Shown here piece by piece: positions 40,364 through 48,806 of a DNA stretch of 64,000 nucleotides (position 1 is its first letter; each line of letters starts with the position of its first letter). The translations under genes and the position numbers were made by a program. The notes beneath the pieces are model-generated. The model ran no database searches. It was given only the letters and a program-made list of their open reading frames with translations, and was not told where the DNA came from. This DNA is from Chlamydiota bacterium (GTDB lineage: Bacteria > Chlamydiota > Chlamydiia > Chlamydiales > JAAKFR01): NCBI GenBank assembly GCA_021772465.1, contig JAJFLX010000001.1, forward strand, positions 62,001 to 126,000, given 5' to 3'.

Positions 40364-40653
40364 TTTGAACCTCCATTTGTGGGACGTTTGCTTTGAAGCT
40401 CAATCCAATTGAAAAACTCATCTTCATCGATTAAGATGCGGCGCCCCATTTTCTTGACGGCTCGATGCAACCCATTCTCATCCATGTGAAAGAGAAAATG
40501 TCGAAGACCTCCCTCGGTTAACCACGGATATTTTTTTAATAAATACCTGACCGTCGCAAATGAGGGTCTTTTTTTCTCTTTATTCACCTGCTTTTCTCCT
40601 CTCTTCATCACACCTCTCCTTAACTGTATTTGATTTTGTACAAGCCTCCACAA
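40360..40653 (-). CDS. putative excisionase-like HTH protein
   Basis: 97 aa, LTEGGLRHFLFHMDENGLHRAVKKMGRRILIDEDEFFNWI (DNA-binding excisionase pattern). Start may be internal. Confidence 0.55.
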   Translation of the reverse strand: MWRLVQNQIQLRRGVMKRGEKQVNKEKKRPSFATVRYLLKKYPWLTEGGLRHFLFHMDENGLHRAVKKMGRRILIDEDEFFNWIELQSKRPTNGGSK

Positions 40654-40832
40654 ACCTGCTTAGAAGCTCACAACCAATTGAAACTCACGGAAAAATAAAT
40701 TAAAAAATACCCTTCGAAAAAAAAATGTATTTTTTGAAAAATTTATTATTTTAGACTAAAGGGAGTGCAATTCAGTTGTGCTGTGTTATGCTGAATCTTC
40801 CGTAGTAAAGCCCTAAAACCAAGGAGACCTGA

Positions 40833-41639
40833 ATGATACGCGTTGCAGCCTACCAAGCAACTCCCCACCCAACTTTTAAAAGACGCAGGGAACAAATTCT
40901 AGGCGCTTTGGAGCAGGCTGACCAAAATCAAATCGATTTCCTCTGCCTTCCTGAAGGGTTCTTGACTGGTTATTATGCGGAAAAAGAAGGAGCTGCACAG
41001 AACTGCTTTGATGTGTCAGACCCTCCCTTCCAAGAGTGGCTGACGGAAATTGCTCATTTTAATGTCACTGCTATTGTAGGATTTAACGAGAAAGTAAATG
41101 ACCACATTTTTGATTCAGCAGCAATTATCGAAAAAGGCCACTTGCTTGGAGTGCAAAGGAAACACTATCTTTACCACGATTACTTCACCCCAAGCTCTGA
41201 CTTCTCGACCTTTCACAGCAAGGGAATTACTTTTGGTGTCACTATTTGCTTAGATACCAATTACTTTGAGCCTGCCCGAATTTTGGCCCTTAAAGGGGCT
41301 ACAATCCTCTTTGCTCCTATGTGCAATAAAGTCCCCCTGGACCACCCATTCGTTAAACGACCACCCTATTACAGCCATTTTATCGCTCGTACCCATGAGA
41401 ATCGCTGCTGGCTTGTAGGAGCTGATTGGATTTGGCCTAATGATGGCAAGATGGCTTGCCCAGGACACAGTGTTATCTATGACCCGAACGGCAAAGAGAT
41501 TATTCGTAGCAAGCTGTTGAACGAACAACTTTTAATAGCTGATATTCCAACAAAAGAATTATTTTATAACAAAGGAAAAAGAGTATGGGGAAGCTCTGCC
41601 CTCACTCAATCGCTAAACAATCTATCTGAGAGGTTCTAA
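40833..41639 (+). CDS. nitrilase/carbon-nitrogen hydrolase family protein
   Basis: 268 aa with Glu (LPEGFLTGY), Lys (QRKHYLYHDYF) and Cys (VTICLDTNYFE) catalytic triad. Confidence 0.92.
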   Translation: MIRVAAYQATPHPTFKRRREQILGALEQADQNQIDFLCLPEGFLTGYYAEKEGAAQNCFDVSDPPFQEWLTEIAHFNVTAIVGFNEKVNDHIFDSAAIIEKGHLLGVQRKHYLYHDYFTPSSDFSTFHSKGITFGVTICLDTNYFEPARILALKGATILFAPMCNKVPLDHPFVKRPPYYSHFIARTHENRCWLVGADWIWPNDGKMACPGHSVIYDPNGKEIIRSKLLNEQLLIADIPTKELFYNKGKRVWGSSALTQSLNNLSERF

Positions 41640-42236
41640 ATGGAAGAAGACGTTTTTGATAACTCAATAAAAGAAATTTCAGAAAAGCTAAACATACAAC
41701 CTGCTTTTTTCTACTTTTTGCATAAAGAAGATGAATGGACGTTTATTATTAAAATTCACTGCATCCTTGAAAGCTTACTTTCTTGGATTATTCCAGAACA
41801 TTTAAAGGATAAAAGATTTATCGATTATTGCAAAAAGCTAGGAATGATGAAGAAAATTCAACTGGTCACGGCCTTGGATATTTTTAAAAATGAGGCTAAA
41901 ATAATTAATGGAATTAACTTCCTTTCAGAACTAAGAAATACATTGACTCATGATGTCACAAATATAAATTTTTCATTTTCAGACTATTTCAAAAATAATC
42001 CAGAGAAAAAAAAGGTGTTTATCAAAATTTTTTCATATTACTGGAAGCCAAAAGTTCACATTAAGGAAGAAATCCTTACCAGAGAAGAATTCGTAAAATT
42101 AAATCCAAAAATTGCAATTTGGTTTTTTATCAATCAAATCTTCGCTTTATCTGTGCTGCATGTAAAAGAAGATGAACTAGAGAACATTTATCAATTTTCC
42201 AAAATTGTTGAAATAATAAAAAAATTTCAAGCATAG
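41640..42236 (+). CDS. HEPN-like protein (candidate)
   Basis: 198 aa all-helical-looking, LSELRNTLTHDV matches the HEPN RNxxxH pattern. ATG abuts the nitrilase stop codon. Confidence 0.45.
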   Translation: MEEDVFDNSIKEISEKLNIQPAFFYFLHKEDEWTFIIKIHCILESLLSWIIPEHLKDKRFIDYCKKLGMMKKIQLVTALDIFKNEAKIINGINFLSELRNTLTHDVTNINFSFSDYFKNNPEKKKVFIKIFSYYWKPKVHIKEEILTREEFVKLNPKIAIWFFINQIFALSVLHVKEDELENIYQFSKIVEIIKKFQA

Positions 42237-42237
42237 A

Positions 42238-42864
42238 CTAGTTCTCACAAATAATCTCTTCTATGGAATTTATCAACAATCTGTCAAAAATCAATACCTC
42301 TGCAATTGAAATTTTTAAATCCTCAATTAAGTTTTGCTTTTCTGAGCCTTCTTCAGAACGTTCTATTCTATCTACTTTAAATTCAACGTTCTCTATTTTT
42401 CTTTTTCTGAATGCTTCTATTTTTTTAAAAAAGTAAAAATCGCTGTCATTTTCAGATTCTGACAATTTAGAAATATCTTGTTGCAGTTCTAAAATCGCAC
42501 TGCAAACCGGTTCTTTCCAGTCTCGTGAAAAGGCATAGTCTGCATAACAATCCTTACATTTATATTTTCTTTCTGTGAATTTTTCTCCTTGTGGACAAAG
42601 CAATTGTATTTGTGCTTCCATTTTATTAAAAACTACAGAAATGCCCTCATGAGTTAATTTAAACTGAGAAAGTGGTATTGTTCCTTTTTTAATATCATAA
42701 ATCACGGCAAATACTAATATTACCACAACACTAATAATCAAACTTATTCCGACTTTTGAACTTTTTTCGTAAGTCTTTGCTATCCAAACTAATGCTAGAA
42801 CAGCCAAAATAATCGCAATTATATCCAACCACACATTGCCTTTTATACTAGCCATTGCAACCAT
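42238..42864 (-). CDS. membrane protein with two N-terminal TM segments and cytoplasmic tail
   Basis: 208 aa: VWLDIIAIILAVLALVWIA and VGISLIISVVVILVFAVIYDI, then CPQG...CKDC. Convergent with the previous ORF. Confidence 0.6.
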   Translation of the reverse strand: MVAMASIKGNVWLDIIAIILAVLALVWIAKTYEKSSKVGISLIISVVVILVFAVIYDIKKGTIPLSQFKLTHEGISVVFNKMEAQIQLLCPQGEKFTERKYKCKDCYADYAFSRDWKEPVCSAILELQQDISKLSESENDSDFYFFKKIEAFRKRKIENVEFKVDRIERSEEGSEKQNLIEDLKISIAEVLIFDRLLINSIEEIICEN

Positions 42865-43084
42865 TCAATTCCCCCTCTTTGAATAAGCATATATCCATAA
42901 CCCTGGTCTTATACTGTAAAGTTAATAATTGCAACTCAGATGAGTGTTTAGGACCAACCATGGACCAGTGGACCACAAATACAGACCACACCTGACCAAA
43001 GAAGACCGTAGAGAGAAATTCTTCAAGCTGCTATCTTTCTTGCTGTTAGCTGTTGCTATCTATTGTGATGTGTGGGGCTTTGCA

Positions 43085-43130
43085 CGGACTCATAACCCGT
43101 AGGTCGCAGGTTCAAGTCCTGCTTGCCCCA
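43085..43130 (+). repeat. att-site repeat of tRNA-Met 3' half
   Basis: cggactcataacccgtaggtcgc identical to 37052-37074, then agg-ttcaagt-cct in place of cag-ttcaagt-ctg, then gcttgcccca. Confidence 0.93.
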
Positions 43131-43324
43131 ATTGCACCACTTTCGCTTTCAGAAGTACCAGTGAACGCGATTGACAATGGGTCACCATAGACTTTAAAAA
43201 ACACCAAATTATCCTCTGCGGTGCAGAGGCGGTGCACAGAAAGCCTTAGGTAGCCAGCATACTACGCGAAAAACCGATTTCTCCTGCCGAAAAGAGCAAA
43301 TTTTCACTGCAATTGAGCTTGCCG

Positions 43325-43364
43325 TTGACATCCTCCCCTCCCTCAAGGAAGGGGAGGATGTCAA
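43325..43364. repeat. strong 15-bp palindromic hairpin
   Basis: ttgacatcctcccct-ccctcaagga-aggggaggatgtcaa, perfect 15-bp arms. Confidence 0.85.
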
Positions 43365-43511
43365 GCACAATCAGCTATTGTTGCAAGGAAGGAAGTATCG
43401 CGGCAGTTAAAAATGCAGAGCTAACGCACCATCCCTTTGATTTTAAAGAATGGCTCCAAAATAAGGAATACCATAACGCGAGAGGCAATAAGGATTTTTT
43501 GAAAATAAAAC

Positions 43512-45116
43512 TTAATGAAGCTTTCCATTTTCAAAAGCCCATTCCTGGGTAGCAAATTTTTCAATAAAAGTAGTGTCGTGCGACACAGCTAAGATGGCTC
43601 CTGAGAAATCAAGAAGAGCCTTCTCAAAAGCCTCCAGGGTTATGAAATCTAGGTGATTGGTCGGCTCATCCAATAGGAGAACGTTAGGTTTCTCCAGAAG
43701 AAGGGAAAGCAACATCATTCGCTTCCTTTGCCCTGTACTTAAGGTAGAAAATGAACGCCTTAGCAGATCTGCTCCACCTAGCGCAAATTTATGGAGTTCA
43801 CGCCTTAAGTCCTCTTCAGAAAAATGAAACCGATTTTCAAAATATTCCAACGGTGTTTGATCCATGGGAAGCAACTCGACCTCTTGGTCCAAAAAAGCGA
43901 TTTTTGCGGTGGGAGTCGACCGGATGCATCCTTCATCTAAAGGAATAATTCCAGCAATGGCTTTAAGAAGCGTAGTCTTTCCGCATCCATTCGGGCCAGT
44001 GACGAGGATTCTATCCCCTTTACTAATGGTTTTGCAGAAATTGGCAAATAAGACCTTGTTGCCATATGTCTTGCCAGCATGATCCAATTCGATTGCAATA
44101 GAAGACGCCAGGGGTGATTCGGCAAATCTGAGGCCCTTGATGCTTTTTGGTTTTGGGTGGGAAATGAGGTTGGCTTCGATTTCTTCAAGGCGTGCTTTCA
44201 TGGCAGCGAGTTTATGCTGGAGTGATTTCTGATGCTTCTCTCCCCTTTTGTCGTAAGCCATGACATTGCGGTCCTTCGCCGGGGGTGGCTTACGTTTTGA
44301 AAAAGTGATCGCCTTGATTTTTTGCTTCAAGCTTGCTCTTTCTTCTTGCTGGGCTTCAAAGGCTTTTATCTGCCTTTCAAGCATCCTTTCTTGCTCTGCA
44401 AGATAGAAGTCATAGTTTCCTCCATAGTTGGCAAGCTTCCCTTTTTTGATCTCAATGAGATGATTGCAGATGGCATTTAAAAATTTGCGGTCATGGGAGA
44501 CAATCACACAGGCCCCTTTCCTCTGTTTTAAAGTCATTTCCAGCCACTCGAGCATCTCTTGGTCAAGATGATTAGTAGGCTCGTCCAAAAGAAGAAGATC
44601 CGGATTTTCGATCAGTGCTTTAGCCAAAGCCGACCGTACACGCTGGCCGCTGCTTAAATGGGAGATAGGGAGATCCAGCAGGCTGCTTTCCAATTTTAGC
44701 CCTTGCAGCACCTGTTCGATCGGAATCCGCCGATATCCACCTAGGTGTTCATACCTGTCGTGCAACTCGGCCCACTCTGCCAAACGGTTTGGATCTTCAA
44801 GACAAGTGGCCATTTCTTTTTCAAGATCTGTAAGAAGACTGCTTTCTATGAATTCTCGCACAGAAAGCATAGGGTTGGTTAAAACGACCTCCTGGGGAAG
44901 GAATCCAATAGAAACGCTTGATGATCTGCTGTAATCTCCAGAATCCGGCTGAATTACCCCAGCCAAAAGCTGCAGAAGCGTTGTTTTCCCTGCGCCGTTT
45001 TCCCCTATCAAAGCAAAGAAGTCTCCTTCATTAATCGAAAGGGAAATATCCTCAAAAAGAGGAAAATCGCCGAAAGATTTAAAAAGATGAGATAGTTGTA
45101 TGAGAAGCTGGGACAT
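43512..45116 (-). CDS. ABC-F family ATP-binding protein
   Basis: 534 aa with two P-loops (GENGAGKTTLL, GPNGCGKTTLL), two LSSGQ/LSTGQ signatures, two LLLDEPTNHLD motifs and no TM segments. Confidence 0.93.
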   Translation of the reverse strand: MSQLLIQLSHLFKSFGDFPLFEDISLSINEGDFFALIGENGAGKTTLLQLLAGVIQPDSGDYSRSSSVSIGFLPQEVVLTNPMLSVREFIESSLLTDLEKEMATCLEDPNRLAEWAELHDRYEHLGGYRRIPIEQVLQGLKLESSLLDLPISHLSSGQRVRSALAKALIENPDLLLLDEPTNHLDQEMLEWLEMTLKQRKGACVIVSHDRKFLNAICNHLIEIKKGKLANYGGNYDFYLAEQERMLERQIKAFEAQQEERASLKQKIKAITFSKRKPPPAKDRNVMAYDKRGEKHQKSLQHKLAAMKARLEEIEANLISHPKPKSIKGLRFAESPLASSIAIELDHAGKTYGNKVLFANFCKTISKGDRILVTGPNGCGKTTLLKAIAGIIPLDEGCIRSTPTAKIAFLDQEVELLPMDQTPLEYFENRFHFSEEDLRRELHKFALGGADLLRRSFSTLSTGQRKRMMLLSLLLEKPNVLLLDEPTNHLDFITLEAFEKALLDFSGAILAVSHDTTFIEKFATQEWAFENGKLH

Positions 45117-45241
45117 AAGTTTGATCCTGGGGTTATTTTTAGTTAACAGATTGGATGCAAACTTAAATTCTCATTGGATGAAGCTCCTCAAAAGATTATG
45201 TTCATCATTATACCATAAATTTTAGACGATTTCAAGGAAAT

Positions 45242-46180
45242 TTGATATTTTTAAAGCTCAATCAGTTGAATAGCAAAACTGTGTGCCGGTTTTTCACTGA
45301 TTTTTCGATAGATCTGAGCTCAATCGTTATACTGGTACTCAAGCTGTTTCCTCTCAATGACAAATGTGTCTTGATCCTCGATCGAACAAACTGGAAATGG
45401 GGCAAAACGCCGATCAATATTTTAATGCTTTCGATTGCGTATCGAGGCATCGGCATTCCTCTGTTTTGGGCAGTGTTAGATTTGGAAGGCAATACGTGCA
45501 CAGAAGATAGGACTCGTCTTTTACGACGAGTGATTGAGCGCTTGGGGGTCGATAAGGTTGATGTGTTGCTTGGCGATCGTGAATTCGTTGGGGCTGAATG
45601 TTTTAATTTCCTCATCGAACAAGATATTCCTTTTGCAATCAGAGCCAAGCAGAATTTTGTAGCTGAAGTAGATGGAGGTGCCAGGCTTCCATTGGGCCAC
45701 CTGAGAAAAAAGCTGGGACAGAAAAGAGTCTATAACTATCCCGTCAAACTGTGGGGATTCAACCTCTATGTCTCCGTCGATCGCAAGAAAGGAGCAAAAG
45801 AGCAGCTGATTTTGGTGTCCAACATCAGATTGTCAGACCCGTTTAGGTTGTATAAGCGGCGATGGGAAATCGAGACCCTGTTTGGCTGCCTAAAGACTCG
45901 AGGCTTTTGCCTTGAAGATACTCACATCACAGATCCAGATAAAATTGAGAGGGTTCTGTTTGTGCTCACAATAGCCCTTTGTTGGGCATATCGTGTTGGA
46001 GATTTAAAGGATAAGAGCAAGCCGATAGAGATCAAAGCTCATGGAAGGCGAGCAAGGAGTTTGTTCAGGGAAGGCCTGAATTTGATCCGCAAGGCTGTTT
46101 TTTCAAGATGGCCTAAGCGAGAATTTAGGCGACTGCTCTCGTGTTTCATACGTTCACAACCAAGAGGTTGTGTCTTATGA
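45242..46180 (+). mobile_element. IS4-family transposase, probably 5'-truncated
   Basis: LILDRTNWKWGKTPINILMLSIAYRG, LLGDREFVGAECF, YKRRWEIETLFGCLKTRGFCLEDTHITD. Usual N-terminal region absent, TTG start. Confidence 0.85.
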
Positions 46181-46228
46181 AATCATTTTTTGTCCAGTAA
46201 CCGGGAAATAAACCCATGTTGACGGGAA

Positions 46229-47783
46229 TTATGAAGGAGGAGGTGCCTGTCGTCTGGCGAGCCACTGATCTGGCAGCAATTCGTAAAGCTTTTGCGCATT
46301 ATGGCTCATGATTCTGCGCATAATATCATCCAAATACTCTCTTGGATTTATACCCAGCCCTCGACATGTCTGCACAAGGGAGAATAAAATCGCTCCAGCT
46401 TCTCCTCCATCAGAGCTCCCGAAAAAGAGCCAGTTTTTCCTCCCGATCGCTAGAGGTCTCACTGCTCTTTCCGCCACGTTGTTATCGAGCCTGGAAAATG
46501 GATGCTTTGTATAATTTTTAGGTAGGGAATCAGACCACAAAAATATCCTATCGCTTCGCGTAGCTTCGATTTGGGTAAAATCCTCCCGTTAGTAAGCTTT
46601 TCTTGTATCCCTTTGATCAACTCGTCGATGATCGGAATCTCTTTTTCTTGTCGAATTCGCAGTCTCTCATCCGGTGAGCGTGCCCATGCTACTCTGTCGA
46701 GCATGAAGAGGTAACGCATTTTGCGAAGGACCCAATCCCGAAATAGCCGATCTCCTGATTCTGCTTCAAAGAATTTACGTCGAATATGAGACCAGCAGGG
46801 ACACCAGGTGATTTGCTTGCTCTCAGCTAATTTCTGGTAAGCGCCATATTTGTCGGAGTGGAGAATGGCTTGGTAACCATTCAATATCTCTAACACGTTG
46901 TCATGGCAACGGTTTTCGCGAAAATCATAAATCCTATAGGGGGATTTGCCTCATTGCCTCCTACAACTACCCAAAGATAAGCCGTTTTGCACTTCTCTTT
47001 CTCCCAGAGCTTCACAGGACTCTCATCTATGAAAATATTTGAGCTACCCAAAACCTGTTTGACCATTTCGAGATAAAGGGGTTTGAGTGCCATTGCGCTA
47101 CGAATCACCCACTGGGAAAGAAGCTTCCGGCTGATCTTGATTCCCTCTCTTCCCATAGACTCCGCTATCCGATAGAGGGGTAAATGATCTGCAAATTTTC
47201 TGGTTATGATCTCAGCGAGTAGGCTTTCATCTGCACGGCACTTGGGCAAAAGGCTGTCGGGAAGCTCGGCAGTTAAAATACCCGCTTCTTCCTTTTGGGG
47301 ATGAGCATATTTGGGGCGGATGATCTCCTTAATATAGTAACTGCCTGGCTGATGGGCGAGTTTATGCGTAATCTCCACTCCGATTTGCACCAGAGATTTG
47401 CCTGTCTCCTGACATACTTTTTGTTCTTCAGGAATGTCCAAGATAGTCGTTTGCACGGGCAGATCGGAGGGAAGAGAGATTTTATCTTGGCCATTACGGT
47501 TGGGTTTTCGTCGGGTATGTGCATCGACCACATCTTTTTCTTGCTCGGGAGGTCTAGGGACCTCGAATCCTTCAAATGTAAGCTGCTGTTCATTTAGATT
47601 AGCAGCAACGCGCTCGGAACGTTTTCCAAAAAGCTGCCTTTTGAACCAAGAGAGTTGTTCCTCCAAATAGTCGTTCTCGTGTGACAGAGTGGTAATCGTT
47701 TGATCTCGTTCAACTAGTTTGGTCTGGAGTTCTGAAATCCGCCCCCACAACTCTTTCACAGATAGATTTTCTACCGTTTTCAT
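46229..47783 (-). pseudogene. tnpC: IS66 transposase (tnpC) split over three frames
   Basis: ORFs 46890..47783, 46459..46896 and 46229..46540 together make one IS66 transposase, with frame breaks near 46,920 and 46,530. Confidence 0.85.
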
Positions 47784-47824
47784 AGGACGATTCTACAAAA
47801 AAACTGCTTAAAAAGATACCTTTT

Positions 47825-48181
47825 TCAGAGAGAAAAACGCTTTTGTAGGCGTTTTGGAGTCACTCCTTCCAAGAGCATTAAAAATGCCCTTCGATCGAGC
47901 TGTTTGGTCTCACCCCATTGCCAACGATATGTCCCTTTTTCCAAACGCTTGAAATAAATGACAAATCCATCTCCATCCCAAAAGAGCACTTTGATATGGT
48001 CTTTGCGCCTATTGAGAAAAATAAAAAATGCCCCAGAGAGAAGCTCTCCGGGAAATAATTCTTCAATAGCTGCGCTTAAGCCTTCGAAGCTTTTACGCAT
48101 ATTCATGGGACTTTGATACAGAAATAATCGGGCTTTGCCAGATAGCATCAACATGGCAGTTCCCTCAGTAAAGAGAGACAA
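47825..48181 (-). CDS. tnpB: IS66 accessory protein TnpB (Orf2)
   Basis: 118 aa, LYQSPMNMRKSFEGLSAAIEELFPGELLSGAFFIFLNRRKDHIKVLFWDGDGFVIYFKRLEKG. Confidence 0.93.
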   Translation of the reverse strand: MSLFTEGTAMLMLSGKARLFLYQSPMNMRKSFEGLSAAIEELFPGELLSGAFFIFLNRRKDHIKVLFWDGDGFVIYFKRLEKGTYRWQWGETKQLDRRAFLMLLEGVTPKRLQKRFSL

Positions 48182-48459
48182 CGCTTGAGAGTAGAGGCAT
48201 CGAAATTAGGCTCAAGATGGATGTGTACGCCGCTGCACTCTATTTTGATCCCCACATTCTTGAGCTGATGCAGCTCGAGAAATTGCGAACGCTCGAGGGG
48301 TTTGGAGGGGAACTGCTCTTTCCAGTAGTAAAATTGTCCAATGGTAACCCCATTTTCTTTACACCAGCGTGTGACAGGCTGACCACTGCTTCTCTGCTGC
48401 TCGATTTTCTCTTTCCATGCACGCCTCTTCTCTGGCGAGGTTGATTTGAACATATGCAC
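48148..48459 (-). CDS. tnpA: IS66 accessory protein TnpA (Orf1)
   Basis: 103 aa, overlaps tnpB start; KIEQQRSSGQPVTRWCKENGVTIGQFYYWKEQF. Confidence 0.85.
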   Translation of the reverse strand: MHMFKSTSPEKRRAWKEKIEQQRSSGQPVTRWCKENGVTIGQFYYWKEQFPSKPLERSQFLELHQLKNVGIKIECSGVHIHLEPNFDASTLKRCLSLLRELPC

Positions 48460-48536
48460 CTCCTAGGTGTTTTTTTATGCTCAAAAGAGTGGCACAGATC
48501 AAAAAATCAAAAAAGATGTGTTTATTTCCCGCTTAC

Positions 48537-48645
48537 ACGATGCAGAATGGATTGAAGCTTCAAATAGGTGGCGCACGATCAAGCAACAACTCGAACATTT
48601 CGAGAGTGAAGAAAAATCTTTACGCAACACACTGCTTTTTACCGA
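48537..48645 (+). pseudogene. remnant of YqaJ-like phage exonuclease C-terminus
   Basis: LHDAEWIEASNRWRTIKQQLEHFESEEKSLRNTLL resembles the C-terminal helices of YqaJ-type recombination exonucleases. The upstream part is cut off by IS66. Confidence 0.4.
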
Positions 48646-48806
48646 CTGGCCGCACCAATTTCCCAATAGAGGGTTATCAATTCCTGATTAACCGCTACGG
48701 CAGCCTTAGGTTGAAAAGAGAGAATGCGCTCTTTAATCTCTTTAAGAAAAATTTTGTACTCTTTTGAGACTACTGGTTGAGATGGCTCGATTGCGCTTTG
48801 GGTCAT
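48639..48806 (-). pseudogene. truncated YhcG/DUF1016 N-terminal domain
   Basis: Reverse-strand reading gives MTQSAIEPSQPVVSKEYKIFLKEIKERILSFQPKAAVAVNQELITLYWEIGAASR*, matching the YhcG N-terminus. Ends abruptly at the junction with the YqaJ-like remnant. Confidence 0.7.

Larger units (their letters stand above)
46197..48536 (-). mobile_element. IS66-family insertion sequence
   Basis: Terminal inverted repeats gtaaccgggaaataaacccat / gtaagcgggaaataaacacat plus IS66 TnpA, TnpB and TnpC homologues. Confidence 0.88.

Noticed and set aside
43081-43130. Second tRNA-Met gene
   Set aside because: Only the 3' half is present. The 5' acceptor and D-arm are missing, so it is an att-site fragment and not a functional tRNA.
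43313-43552. 79 aa ORF near the hairpin
   Set aside because: It starts in the palindrome, overlaps the ABC-F 3' end and has no recognisable domain. It may be a remnant but was not called.
47295-47670. + strand ORFs inside IS66 tnpC
   Set aside because: Antisense of the transposase, no independent support.
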